This document shows, in pieces, positions 56,085-64,000 of a stretch of DNA of 64,000 bases. The notes under the pieces are model-generated. The model saw only the letters and a list, made by a program, of their open reading frames with translations, made no database searches and was not told where the DNA came from. A program made the translations under genes and the position numbers. This DNA comes from Synechococcus sp. CS-1332 (lineage in GTDB: Bacteria > Cyanobacteriota > Cyanobacteriia > PCC-6307 > Cyanobiaceae), in NCBI RefSeq assembly GCF_025127995.1, contig NZ_JAHLYP010000054.1:1-64000 (forward strand), read 5' to 3'. Each line of letters starts with the position of its first letter. Positions within the stretch are counted from its first letter, which is position 1.

Positions 56085-56621
56085 TCAATCCCGCACGAGC
56101 AACTCGGTGGTGCCGCTGCGCCGCAGCAGATCGCCGAGCACCAGCAGGTCGTTGCCATGGATCAACCCGATACAGCCGTCGGTGCCACTGCTGCGCCCCC
56201 GGCCAGCGCTGGGATCATGGTGGATGCCCAGGCCCCGGCGGGCGGTGTGGAAGTCGGGTTCCAGGCCGATCCAGAGAAACCGGCCCAGTTCGGCATCTTC
56301 CGTCGGGGGCACGGGCGTGATCTCGGTGACGGCATAGCGGCCCCGCGGCAACGGCGCCTTGCTGCCCAGCCGGCCCCGGTCGCCGTCCTGGCGCCGCATC
56401 CGGCCCACCAGCGCTTCATAGGCCCGCGGCGGCTGTCCGGGGAGCAGGAGCTGCAGCTCCCAGATCGGATCGCCGGTGATGGGCAGCCGCCGCTCGGTGC
56501 GGACCAGCACCATCTGCCCGCCGCCGCTCCCCACCGCCAGGGCCCTGGGACCAGGACCAGCCAGGGGCGCGGCCAGGCCCCAGGCAAGGGCCAGCAGGGC
56601 CAGGCCGGTGGATCGCTTCAT
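56085..56621 (-). CDS. small exported L,D-transpeptidase-like (YkuD) protein
   Basis: A 178-residue protein with a signal peptide (about 5-30). The C-terminal half has the YkuD hallmark: His in GIHHDP followed by SGTDGCIGLIHGNDLLVLGDLL, with the Cys of GCIGL as nucleophile. It lacks extra domains and is shorter than most, so it might be a minimal peptidoglycan-linking enzyme or carboxypeptidase. The ATG at 56621 gives a proper signal peptide; an earlier ATG 66 bases upstream does not. Confidence 0.78.
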   Translation of the reverse strand: MKRSTGLALLALAWGLAAPLAGPGPRALAVGSGGGQMVLVRTERRLPITGDPIWELQLLLPGQPPRAYEALVGRMRRQDGDRGRLGSKAPLPRGRYAVTEITPVPPTEDAELGRFLWIGLEPDFHTARRGLGIHHDPSAGRGRSSGTDGCIGLIHGNDLLVLGDLLRRSGTTELLVRD

Positions 56622-56698
56622 GGACAACACGGGACCAGTGCCCGTGTTACTGCCCCGGCAAGGGCGCCACAAGGGCGGGGCTGCCACCCTTCGACGCC

Positions 56699-56974
56699 TC
56701 AGTCCCGTTCATCGCCGTCCCGGCTGATCGTCACCAGGGCCGGTGCGAACAGGAACACCGTGTCCCCCAGCCGTTCGGACTGACCATCCAAGGCGAAGAC
56801 GCCGCCCGAGACGAAGTCGATGGTGCGCTGGGCCTCCTCCGGCGCCATCGCGCTGAGGTGCAGCACCACCGTCTTGAACTGCTGCACCGCCAGCACCGCA
56901 TCGACGGCTTCTTCGAAGCGGGCCGGTGTCATCACCACCACCTCGTGAAACCAGGTGCCGAAGGGGGTCTCCAT
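56699..56974 (-). CDS. short SepF-like protein
   Basis: A 91-residue protein whose body matches the SepF (DUF552) domain: VVVMTPARFEEAVDAVLAVQQFKTVVLHLSAMAPEEAQRTIDFVSGGVFALDGQSERLGDTVFLFAP. SepF helps anchor FtsZ, but here the N-terminal amphipathic membrane helix and linker are absent, so only the polymerising core remains. It may be a second, regulatory SepF. A start at 56995 would add seven residues without a helix. Confidence 0.75.
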   Translation of the reverse strand: METPFGTWFHEVVVMTPARFEEAVDAVLAVQQFKTVVLHLSAMAPEEAQRTIDFVSGGVFALDGQSERLGDTVFLFAPALVTISRDGDERD

Positions 56975-57043
56975 CGACCCAGGTTGCCTCAGCACGGCTC
57001 TCCCAGCTACCGGCTGGTCTTGGGCGAACGGGCAGGAACCGCC

Positions 57044-57472
57044 TCAGGCGACCACGGCGATGGCGTCGATTTCCACCCGCGCCCCCTTCGGCAGGGCCGC
57101 CACCTGCACGCAGGCCCGCGCCGGAGCCACCCCCGCTCCGAACACACCGGCGTAAAGGCTGTTGACCCGGGCGAAGTCGTTGAGATCCACCAGATACACG
57201 GTGGTGCGGACCACCTGATCGGGGCTGCAGCCGGCGGCGGCCAGCACCGCCTGCAGGTTGGCCAGCACCTGGACGGTCTCGGCCTCCACATCGCCATCGC
57301 CCACCAGCGTGCCGCTCACCGGATCAAGGGCGATCTGGCCGGAGCAGTAGAGGACGCCACCGGCGAGCACGGCCTGGTTGTAGGGGCCCACCGGGGCGGG
57401 GGCGGCCGGGGTGTTGACCGGATGAGACAAGGGCCTGTGCCTTTCGTCACCCCTGCCAGCACTGGAACTCAT
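57044..57472 (-). CDS. RidA family enamine/imine deaminase
   Basis: A 142-residue RidA-type protein; the core runs from PAPVGPYNQAVLAGGVLYCSGQIALDP to ARACVQVAALPKGARVEIDAIAVVA, with the Arg of PARACV that binds the substrate carboxylate. It would hydrolyse reactive enamines or imines from amino-acid metabolism. The start is uncertain: ATG at 57472 gives about 20 residues before the core, while a TTG at 57430 (LSHPVNTP) gives the normal family N-terminus. Confidence 0.9.
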   Translation of the reverse strand: MSSSAGRGDERHRPLSHPVNTPAAPAPVGPYNQAVLAGGVLYCSGQIALDPVSGTLVGDGDVEAETVQVLANLQAVLAAAGCSPDQVVRTTVYLVDLNDFARVNSLYAGVFGAGVAPARACVQVAALPKGARVEIDAIAVVA

Positions 57473-57483
57473 GACGGGTGACA

Positions 57484-58695
57484 ATGCGGGACTGGGATCT
57501 TATGGCCTCTTCCACCACCATCGCCACGCCAGCCGCCACGCCAGCTATCACGGCTTCGAGCACCGGGGAGATTACCGGCCTCGCCCCGCGCGACCACGTG
57601 TGCATCGAGGATCTCTGGTATCGCTATCCGGGCCGCGACGCCCCGTCCTGGACCCTCAAGGGGATCGACCTCGTTCTCGGTGCAGGGGAGCTGGTGGGTC
57701 TGCTGGGCCCTTCCGGTTGCGGCAAGACCACCCTGCTGCGGCTGATCGCCGGCTTCGAGCGCCCCGGCCGCGGCAGCATCAGCATCGGCGGACAGCAGGT
57801 GGCGGGTCCGGAGCGGCTGTTGCCACCCGAACGGCGCGGCGTCGGCATGGTGTTCCAGGACGATGCCCTCTTTCCCCATCTCGATGCCTGGCGCAACGCC
57901 TGTTTCGGCCTGCGCCGCGGCCAGGACACCGCCAGGGTGGCCTGGTTGCTCGACCTGCTGGGCCTGGGCGGACTGGAGCGCCGCTATCCCCACGAACTCT
58001 CCGGCGGCCAGCGTCAGCGCCTGGCCATGGCCCGGGCCCTGGCGCCATCGCCCTCGGTGGTGCTGCTGGATGAACCCTTCTCCAATCTCGACGTGGAGGT
58101 GCGGCTGCGGCTGCGCAGCGAGCTTCCGGCCGTGTTGGCCCGCTGCGGCGCCAGCGGCCTGATGGTCACCCACGACCCGGAGGAGGCCCTGGCGATCTGC
58201 GACCGGGTGGGCGTGCTCCGCGACGGGGTGCTGCACCAGTGCGCGCCGCCCCGCGAGCTGGTCGACCAACCGGCCACCGCTTTTGTGGGCCAGTTCGTGC
58301 TCCAGTCCAATCTGTTGCCGGCCCACTGGCGAGACCGCCGTCTGCAGACCGTGCTCGGGGATCTCGAGCCGGCGACCAGAGGTTCAGACGGCCCGGAGGA
58401 ACCGGAGGCCCTTGAGGTGATGGTCCGTCCCCAGGCCCTGGAGTTTCTGCCCGAGGAGGATGGTCCGGCCTGGATCACCGGCCGAGAGTTCCTCGGCCGG
58501 GAATGGCTCTACCAGGTGCAGCTCGGTGACCACCGGCTGCGCTGGCGGGCTCCCCTGGCGGCGGACCACCCCCATGGCTGCAGGGGCCGGCTGCGGTTCC
58601 GCGCCGGCGAGTCGGCGCTGTTGTTTCCTGGTGGACGTTCCCTGGTGACCCTGCCGCTGGGACGCGCCTCCGAAAGCCTCAGCTCGCCTCCCTGA
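57484..58695 (+). CDS. ABC transporter ATP-binding protein, Fe3+/sulfate (FbpC-like) type
   Basis: About 403 residues: ATPase domain with Walker A GPSGCGKTT (near 84-92), signature LSGGQRQR, Walker B VVLLDEPFSNLD and H-loop VTHDPEEAL, then a C-terminal TOBE-like regulatory part (about 285-395). VFQDDALFPHLDAWRNACFGLRRG is the Q-loop seen in iron and polyamine importers. No permease or binding protein is adjacent. GTG at 57478, ATG at 57484 and ATG at 57502 are alternative starts. The last 17 bases overlap the convergent PP2C gene. Confidence 0.88.
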   Translation: MRDWDLMASSTTIATPAATPAITASSTGEITGLAPRDHVCIEDLWYRYPGRDAPSWTLKGIDLVLGAGELVGLLGPSGCGKTTLLRLIAGFERPGRGSISIGGQQVAGPERLLPPERRGVGMVFQDDALFPHLDAWRNACFGLRRGQDTARVAWLLDLLGLGGLERRYPHELSGGQRQRLAMARALAPSPSVVLLDEPFSNLDVEVRLRLRSELPAVLARCGASGLMVTHDPEEALAICDRVGVLRDGVLHQCAPPRELVDQPATAFVGQFVLQSNLLPAHWRDRRLQTVLGDLEPATRGSDGPEEPEALEVMVRPQALEFLPEEDGPAWITGREFLGREWLYQVQLGDHRLRWRAPLAADHPHGCRGRLRFRAGESALLFPGGRSLVTLPLGRASESLSSPP

Positions 58696-59926
58696 CCCCG
58701 GACACGAGGCGGCGCCTCAGCAACAGCAAAGTGCAATCGTCCTCAAGGTGCTGGCTGCTGGTGAAGCCCCGTAATCTGTGGCGCAATTCGTTGACCAACG
58801 TGTTCAGGGGGGCCTGGCCTGCTTCGCCAAGCAGGCGCTGGCAACCCTTAACACCGAAGGGCTCCCCTTGGATGTTCTCCGCTTCGGTGACACCGTCGGT
58901 GTACACCATCAGCAGGTCTCCGGGTTCAAGCTGCAGGCTCAGATTTCGATAGGTTCGGCCGGGGTACACACCAACCACCACGCCCTTTGGCATCGGAATC
59001 GGATGGATCTCGCGGTTCTGGAGCAGCAGTGGCGGGCAGTGGCCACCGTTGGAGTAGGTGAAGAGGCCGGAGTCCACATCCAGATAGCCACAGAACATCG
59101 TGACAAAAAGGGATGCTTCGTTTCCCTCCGTGAGGCTGTCGTTGAGGCGGCGCAGAACGTCGTCAGGAGATGTTTCTGTGTTTGCAAGAATCCTCAGCAG
59201 CCCAACAGTGCGAGCCATGAACAGTGCCGCTCCGAGACCATGGCCGGAGACGTCACCAATACAGATGAAAAGTTTGTTCGTCTCGACGAAAAAGGCATCG
59301 AAGAAATCTCCTGCCACCGTGGTCGCAGGCTCCATGAGCGTGGCGATCTCGATGTCTGGATGCTCGGCAAACAGGCAGCCCTGGGGTGGCAGCATGCCCA
59401 GCTGCAAGTCCCGGGCCAGGTCCATTTCCTTGCGGAGATGGGACAGCTCCAGGGCTTCCCGCTGGGCAGCCAGCGTGAGCTGATTGGTGAGCCGGGTGCG
59501 CTCCACCAGGGAAATCATCATGTTGCGAGCCACCCCCGGCAGTTGCACCAGGTGCTTCCAGAACACCTGCGGGGGAATCCTCAGGACAACCGCGTCATCT
59601 TCCGCCCGCACCAGGGCCGATGCAGGCATCCCATCGATGGCGGAGAACTCTCCGATGCATTGCCCGATGGGAATGGCAATGCCCTTTCCCCTGGATCCTT
59701 CCGCGCCGAGGTGAACGGTGACTGTTCCCGCCAGGATGATGAAGATGTCCTTGTTGGTCTGGCCAGGGGTGAGCAGTACACGGCCTGGTGCCAGGGTCAG
59801 AAGATCACAGCGATTCACTGCCGCCATCAACTGATCCGGCCTGACATTCCGAAACAGTGGAATCTCTTGGAAGGGAAGGGAAGTGGTGGTCGAGGAGTCA
59901 AGGGAGAGTGAGGGCTCGACGCACAT
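58679..59926 (-). CDS. PP2C (SpoIIE/RsbU-type) phosphatase with cyclic-nucleotide-binding domain
   Basis: A 415-residue protein. The N-terminal part (about 18-150) is a cNMP-binding fold (PLFRNVRPDQLMAAVNRC, GEFSAIDGMPASALVRAED), a short helix follows (about 150-185), then a PP2C domain (about 186-410) with metal sites GDFFDAF, GDVSGHGLGAALFMA and DGVTEAEN and EDDCTLLLL. It should remove the phosphate from the STAS antagonist and thereby release it, in response to a small ligand or redox cue. It is the third gene of the partner-switching operon, six bases after the kinase. Confidence 0.92.
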   Translation of the reverse strand: MCVEPSLSLDSSTTTSLPFQEIPLFRNVRPDQLMAAVNRCDLLTLAPGRVLLTPGQTNKDIFIILAGTVTVHLGAEGSRGKGIAIPIGQCIGEFSAIDGMPASALVRAEDDAVVLRIPPQVFWKHLVQLPGVARNMMISLVERTRLTNQLTLAAQREALELSHLRKEMDLARDLQLGMLPPQGCLFAEHPDIEIATLMEPATTVAGDFFDAFFVETNKLFICIGDVSGHGLGAALFMARTVGLLRILANTETSPDDVLRRLNDSLTEGNEASLFVTMFCGYLDVDSGLFTYSNGGHCPPLLLQNREIHPIPMPKGVVVGVYPGRTYRNLSLQLEPGDLLMVYTDGVTEAENIQGEPFGVKGCQRLLGEAGQAPLNTLVNELRHRLRGFTSSQHLEDDCTLLLLRRRLVSGVREAS

Positions 59927-59932
59927 TCCAGA

Positions 59933-60382
59933 TCAGGGTCCTTTCGGCCAGTAGATCCCGAGCTTAAGCACGTTCCTGTCCCCGGCCCTCTCGTAGCTGC
60001 GTTCATCCATGAAACGCCTCACGAGCAGAAGGCCGAGACCACCTGGTTCGGCGTCGGCAAGGGAGCGGGGCAGGGGCCCGCGGCTGACGCCCAGGGGATC
60101 GAAGGCTGGACCGGTATCGATGATGGTGAGGGTGGCCAGACCGCGATCCCCGCAATCGGCCAGCTCCAGGCTCAGATCCACCGGAGCGCTGAAATCGGCG
60201 GCCCCGGCGTGGTCGATGAGGTTGGCCAGCACCTCGTTGAGGCAGAGGTCGAGTTTGCCGGCAGGTCCGGAGGGGACGGCCTGGGTCTGGCAGCTCTCCG
60301 TGAGCCAGATGGAGCAGCGACGCAGTTCCAGGGGGGTGGGCTGCACCGAAAGGCTGAGCACGTCGGGCTGGGGTGGCGCCAT
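59933..60382 (-). CDS. anti-sigma factor serine kinase (RsbW/HATPase type)
   Basis: A 149-residue GHKL kinase from the ATG giving MAPPQPDVL. N-box LCLNEVLANLIDHAG, ATP-lid region TIIDTGPAFDP and EPGGLGLLLVRRFMDE are all present. In Rsb-type systems it binds and holds either its target (sigma factor or effector) or the STAS antagonist, which it phosphorylates. The start is ten bases after the STAS stop; a longer frame only repeats part of the STAS gene in another frame. Confidence 0.92.
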   Translation of the reverse strand: MAPPQPDVLSLSVQPTPLELRRCSIWLTESCQTQAVPSGPAGKLDLCLNEVLANLIDHAGAADFSAPVDLSLELADCGDRGLATLTIIDTGPAFDPLGVSRGPLPRSLADAEPGGLGLLLVRRFMDERSYERAGDRNVLKLGIYWPKGP

Positions 60383-60392
60383 CAATCGAATC

Positions 60393-60761
60393 TCAGGCCA
60401 GAGCTTCCCGTTCGGCCTCAGCCTCATCGCTGATCATCGGGATCACGTCGTCGATGCCGGTGGTTTCCAATGTGTCCCTGACCAGCTCGTTGTCACCGAG
60501 AAGCAGCACCATGCGGCCACCCTTCTGATCGAGGGCGCGGGCACTGGAAATGATGCTGCGAATGCCGATGGAGGCCAGAAAACTGACATCGCGCAGATCG
60601 ACAATGACAGGCAGTGGCTTGATGGCCGTCAGTGACGTGAGCTTCAGGGCAATCTCTTCCATGCCGAGCATGTCGAGCCGACCCGCCAGAACAACCTTGC
60701 GCAGCTTGATGGAGCCATCGGCCTCCAGGACATCGTCCGATCGGATCGAAGCCGCCTGCAT
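60393..60761 (-). CDS. STAS-domain anti-sigma factor antagonist
   Basis: A 122-residue STAS protein. The phosphorylation loop reads LRDVSFLASIGIRSIISSAR, where the Ser of ASIG corresponds to the SpoIIAA/RsbV phospho-Ser. It would bind the RsbW-like kinase when unphosphorylated. It is first in the three-gene operon. The C-terminal tail (DEAEAEREALA) is acidic. The ATG at 60761 is the first available start. Confidence 0.93.
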   Translation of the reverse strand: MQAASIRSDDVLEADGSIKLRKVVLAGRLDMLGMEEIALKLTSLTAIKPLPVIVDLRDVSFLASIGIRSIISSARALDQKGGRMVLLLGDNELVRDTLETTGIDDVIPMISDEAEAEREALA

Positions 60762-60834
60762 GATGACCGCTGGGAATTGAACGAGTCGACATTACCCGGC
60801 TGATGCCAGGCTCAGAATGGACTGCCGCAGGGTT

Positions 60835-60848
60835 GTGTTGTGCAACAC
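60835..60848. promoter_or_regulatory. 14-bp inverted repeat upstream of the STAS operon
   Basis: GTGTTG-TG-CAACAC is a perfect 6-2-6 inverted repeat 74 bases before the STAS start, in the 148-base region between gloB and the operon. It could be an operator; no known consensus is recognised. Confidence 0.35.
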
Positions 60849-60909
60849 CTTCATGGTGGAAGACGACACTCAGCCTGCCCCAATCCTGCCCCCAATCCGG
60901 CGGCGGCGT

Positions 60910-61668
60910 TCAATCCGTCCAGTCATTCTTGCTGCGCCGCAGGGCGGCCAGTTCCCGGGCATCCGTCGCCCGCAGGAACAGGTTGGTGCGCCGTTCTTCG
61001 CCGATGCTGCTGGGGATGGTGGGCTTGTCCTGGGTCCGGGCGAGCAGCACTGCGGCCAGCCGTTCGGCGATGGCCCCATCCCCCGGTTGCTGGGCCGCGG
61101 CCCAGCGCAGATTCGAGGCGGTGTACTCATGGGCGCACCACACCCGGGTCGTCTCCGGCAGCGCTGCCAGCAGGCCCAGGGAGTGATGCATCTGCTCGGG
61201 ACTTCCCTCGAACAGCCGGCCGCAGCCGGCGGCGAACAGGGTGTCGCCGCAGAACAGCTCCCCCTGCAGGGGCAGGTGGAAAGCCAGGTGGGCACGGGTG
61301 TGGCCCGGCACCGCCAGCACCTCCACCGGCTGGCCCAGCAGGCTGAAGCGATCACCACCCGCCACCCCCCGGGTCTGGAAGGGGATCCGCTCCCGATCGG
61401 CCAGGGCCGCCACCACCTCCGCCCGGGGCCATTCCGCCAGCAGTCCGGGGGTGCCGCCGATGTGATCACTGTGGTGGTGGGTCTGCAGCACCGCCACCAG
61501 CTCCAGGTCCCGCTGCTTCAGCCAGGCGATCGCCGGGGCCGCCACGGCAGGGTCCACCACCGCCGCCTGGCGGCCGTCGTGGAGCACGAACAGGTAGTTG
61601 TCCCGCAGCACCGGCAGCAACACCACCTGCAGCGCGGTGGCGGGCCCGGCTTGGGCGTGATCCGGCAT
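60910..61668 (-). CDS. gloB: hydroxyacylglutathione hydrolase (glyoxalase II)
   Basis: A 252-residue metallo-beta-lactamase-fold enzyme that splits S-D-lactoylglutathione. The two-metal site [10 protein letters not shown] (about residues 63-72), the [11 protein letters not shown] His and the [16 protein letters not shown] Asp are present, and the C-terminal [10 protein letters not shown] completes the glyoxalase II pattern, with RRTNLFLRA at the end for glutathione. It is divergent from hisG with about 30 bases between starts. Confidence 0.95.
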   Translation of the reverse strand: MPDHAQAGPATALQVVLLPVLRDNYLFVLHDGRQAAVVDPAVAAPAIAWLKQRDLELVAVLQTHHHSDHIGGTPGLLAEWPRAEVVAALADRERIPFQTRGVAGGDRFSLLGQPVEVLAVPGHTRAHLAFHLPLQGELFCGDTLFAAGCGRLFEGSPEQMHHSLGLLAALPETTRVWCAHEYTASNLRWAAAQQPGDGAIAERLAAVLLARTQDKPTIPSSIGEERRTNLFLRATDARELAALRRSKNDWTD

Positions 61669-61697
61669 CGTTACAGTCCAGGTTGCTGCTGGCTTCC

Positions 61698-62390
61698 ATG
61701 ATCACCGCCAACCAGCGGTCTCCGATCACCGTCGCCCTGGCCAAGGGTGCCCTGCTGAAGGATTCGGTGCGCCGCTTTCAGGCGGCCGGTCTGGATTTCT
61801 CCGATCTGCTGGAGGAGGACAACCGCCTGCTGATGGTGCCGAGCCGCTGCGGCACAGCCAGGGCCCTGCTGGTGCGCAACGCCGATGTGCCGGTGTACGT
61901 GGCCTACGGACAGGCCCAGCTCGGGGTGGTGGGCTACGACGTGCTGCGGGAGCACCAGCTGCCGGTGGCCCAGCTGGTGGATCTCGGCTTCGGCGGCTGC
62001 CGCATGGCGGTGGCGGTGAAGGCCAGCAGCGGCTATCGCCGCGCCGCCGATCTGCCGGCCCACTGCCGCGTGGCCAGCAAGTTCACCCGCTGCGCCGAAG
62101 CCTTCTTTGAGCAACTGGATCTGCCGGTGGAGCTGATCCACCTCACCGGTTCGGTGGAGCTCGGTCCGATCACGGGCATGTCTGAGGCGATCGTCGACCT
62201 GGTGGCCACCGGCCGCACCCTGCGCGACAACGGCCTGGTGGCGATCGAGGATCTGTTTACCAGCTCGGCCCGGTTGATCGGCCATCCTCTGGCCCTGCGC
62301 CTCGATGACGGGTCCCTCCAGGGCCTGGTCGAGCGGGTCGCCACCGTCCAGATGAATGTCCAGAGGCCCGTCCAGGTGCCGGTCCGATGA
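61698..62390 (+). CDS. hisG: ATP phosphoribosyltransferase (short form)
   Basis: A 230-residue HisG of the short type that lacks the C-terminal regulatory domain and therefore needs a HisZ partner, not seen here. It catalyses the first step of histidine synthesis. Typical blocks are [48 protein letters not shown] and the PRPP site [27 protein letters not shown]. The ATG at 61698 gives the family N-terminus. The stop overlaps the ABC exporter start (ATGA). Confidence 0.96.
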   Translation: MITANQRSPITVALAKGALLKDSVRRFQAAGLDFSDLLEEDNRLLMVPSRCGTARALLVRNADVPVYVAYGQAQLGVVGYDVLREHQLPVAQLVDLGFGGCRMAVAVKASSGYRRAADLPAHCRVASKFTRCAEAFFEQLDLPVELIHLTGSVELGPITGMSEAIVDLVATGRTLRDNGLVAIEDLFTSSARLIGHPLALRLDDGSLQGLVERVATVQMNVQRPVQVPVR

Positions 62391-64000
62391 GCAGCCTCGA
62401 TGGCCAGCGCCTGCGGCGACTGCTGCCTTACCTGGGCCGGGATCGCAAGCGGCTGCTGCTGTCCCTGCTGCTGCTGATCCCCCTGGCCCTGGCGGCCGCG
62501 GTGCAGCCGTTGCTGGTGGGGCAGGTGATCTCCAAACTCCGGGGCGAGGAGGTGCTGTCCTGGCTGGCCCCTTTGCCCGTGCCGGTGGCCCTGAGGCTGC
62601 TGGTGCTGCTGCTGCTGGCGGCGGTGCTGCTGCGCCTCTCCCTGCAGGGCACCCAGACCTACAACGTGCAGGTGGTGGGTCAGCGGCTCACCGCCCGCAT
62701 CCGCGATGACCTGTTCCGCCACGCGATGGCCCTGTCGCTGCGTTTCCATGACCGCACGCCGGTGGGCAAGCTGCTCACCCGCCTCACCAGCGACGTCGAT
62801 GCCCTGGCCGAAGTCTTCGGCAGTGGTGCGGTGGGGGTGCTCTCCGACCTGGTCACCCTGCTGGTCATCGGCCTGACGATGCTGTCGATCGAGTGGCGTC
62901 TTGGGCTGCTGCTGCTGGCCAGCCAGGTGCCGGTGACCATGGGGGTGCTCTGGTTGCAGGGCCGTTATCGCAAAGCCAACTACCGGGTGCGGGAGGAACT
63001 GGGCCAGCTCAACGCCGACCTGCAGGAAAACCTCCAGGGGCTGGAGGTGGTGCAGATGTTCCGGCGTGAGGCCGTCAATGGCGAGCGCTTCTCCCACACC
63101 ACCGACGCCTACCGCCAGGCCGTCACCGGCACGATCTTCTACGACAGCTCCATCTCGGCCTTCATCGAGTGGGTGGCCCTGGCGGCCGTGGCGATGGTGC
63201 TGGCCCTCGGCGGCGCCATGGTCACTGGCGGGGCGATGGGCCTGGGCACCTTGACCACCTTCATCCTCTTTTCCCAGCGGGTGTTCGACCCGCTGCGGCA
63301 ACTGGCGGAGCGCTTCACCCAGATCCAGGGGGGCCTCACCGCCGTTGAGCGCATCGGGGAACTGCTGGAGCAGCCGATCGAGATCGCCGATCTGCCCGCC
63401 AGCGAGCGCAGCCCCGCCGCGGTTCGCTCTGGTGCCGAACGCTTCAGCCCCGGCGAGGTCGAGTTCGAGAACGTCTCCTTCGCCTACCGCCCCGACGATC
63501 CGATCCTCACAGATCTTTCCTTCCGCATCGCTCCCGGGGAGCACGTGGCCATCGTGGGCCCCACCGGATCCGGCAAGACCACCGTGATCCGGCTGCTCTG
63601 CCGGCTCTACGAACCGCAGCAGGGCACCATCCGCCTCGACGGGGTGGACATCCGCGAACTGCCGATCGCCACCCTGCGCCGGCGCCTGGGGGTGGTGCTG
63701 CAGGACACTTTCCTGTTCAGCGGCAACGTGGCCGACAACCTGCGCCTCGATGCCGACATCAGCGAGGCGGATCTCGAGCGCCTCTGCGGCGATCTCGGCC
63801 TCACCCCCCTGCTGGGCCGGCTGGGGGATGGCCTGGCCACGGAGCTGCGCGAGCGGGGCGGCAACCTCTCCTCCGGCGAACGGCAGCTGCTGGCCGTGGC
63901 GCGGGTGGCGATCCGCGACCCCTCCGTCCTGGTGATGGACGAGGCCACCGCCTTCATGGATCCCTCCACCGAAGCCACCCTGCAGCGGGACCTCGAAACC
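62387..64000 (+). CDS. ABC exporter, fused permease and ATPase (3' end outside window)
   Basis: The first 538 residues of an ABC transporter, still open at the window end. Six membrane helices (about 22-310) carry the exporter fold, including [25 protein letters not shown] and the coupling helix [25 protein letters not shown]. The ATPase half has Walker [10 protein letters not shown] (near 388-396), signature LSSGE, and Walker [13 protein letters not shown]. It should be a lipid or drug exporter. The start at 62387 overlaps the hisG stop (ATGA). Confidence 0.94.
   Translation, partial: MSSLDGQRLRRLLPYLGRDRKRLLLSLLLLIPLALAAAVQPLLVGQVISKLRGEEVLSWLAPLPVPVALRLLVLLLLAAVLLRLSLQGTQTYNVQVVGQRLTARIRDDLFRHAMALSLRFHDRTPVGKLLTRLTSDVDALAEVFGSGAVGVLSDLVTLLVIGLTMLSIEWRLGLLLLASQVPVTMGVLWLQGRYRKANYRVREELGQLNADLQENLQGLEVVQMFRREAVNGERFSHTTDAYRQAVTGTIFYDSSISAFIEWVALAAVAMVLALGGAMVTGGAMGLGTLTTFILFSQRVFDPLRQLAERFTQIQGGLTAVERIGELLEQPIEIADLPASERSPAAVRSGAERFSPGEVEFENVSFAYRPDDPILTDLSFRIAPGEHVAIVGPTGSGKTTVIRLLCRLYEPQQGTIRLDGVDIRELPIATLRRRLGVVLQDTFLFSGNVADNLRLDADISEADLERLCGDLGLTPLLGRLGDGLATELRERGGNLSSGERQLLAVARVAIRDPSVLVMDEATAFMDPSTEATLQRDLET

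Overview
The window is about 64 kb of GC-rich DNA from a picocyanobacterium, most likely of the Cyanobium / freshwater-to-brackish Synechococcus type. Lineage evidence: ndhL (cyanobacterial NDH-1 subunit), a cyanobacterial AbrB-type regulator, DUF3007 and DUF2214 membrane proteins, a short cyanobacterial RpoD-like sigma factor, a cytochrome c6-like protein, an intron-free tRNA-Leu(UAA), and a pentameric NAD(P)-linked Hox hydrogenase. Genes are packed tightly, with many ATGA, GTGA and TGATG overlaps and frequent GTG or TTG starts. No IS element, CRISPR array, rRNA or phage gene was seen. No stretch longer than about 300 bases lacks a gene.

Layout. 0-9.6 kb: the end of an RTX protein, then a DUF1460 protein, an SDR-like reductase, an orphan metal-type ABC ATPase, a secreted matrixin-like protease coupled to a DUF2214 membrane protein, a sigma factor, small conserved proteins, a PsiE-like protein, a Nif11-cupin fusion, a GNAT, a cyAbrB regulator and a c-type cytochrome. 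9.6-14.4 kb: YciI, a DUF938 methyltransferase, a possible micro-lipoprotein, trpA, DUF3007, ndhL, tRNA-Leu, a thiamine-binding-like protein, a DJ-1/PfpI protein, a Nif11-like small protein and a VOC protein. 14.4-22.9 kb: a c-di-GMP signalling block (PAS-GGDEF; CHASE-PAS-GGDEF-EAL translationally coupled to a degenerate GGDEF protein) plus a lone substrate-binding lipoprotein. hoxE is embedded in this block.

16.8-39.8 kb is the centre of the window: everything needed to make and mature a bidirectional [NiFe] hydrogenase. hoxE stands alone. hoxF-hoxU-hoxY-hoxH-hoxW-hypA form one run, then an outer-membrane beta-barrel gene, then a tightly overlapping run hypB-hypF-hypC-nifJ-(DHODH-like)-hypD-hypE. 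HoxEFU should exchange electrons with NAD(P)H or ferredoxin, HoxYH handle H2, HypA-F build and insert the Ni-Fe centre, and HoxW trims HoxH. NifJ (pyruvate:ferredoxin/flavodoxin oxidoreductase) would supply low-potential electrons from pyruvate, so the region reads as a fermentative hydrogen module. The most unusual points are the c-di-GMP/substrate-binding genes splitting hoxE from hoxF, nifJ and a DHODH-like gene lying inside the hyp operon, and the missing pyrimidine-type active-site signature in that DHODH-like protein.

39.8-64 kb: a P-type ATPase, a TraB/GumN protein, an RND pump without adaptor, a PyrF-PyrE fusion, a multi-pass glycosyltransferase-like protein, malic enzyme, an FAA hydrolase, a Trp-rich small protein, a KefF/KefC-like pair, a small L,D-transpeptidase-like protein, a short SepF-like protein, RidA, a Fe-type ABC ATPase, a complete STAS / kinase / PP2C partner-switching operon, gloB, hisG and the start of an ABC exporter that runs off the end.
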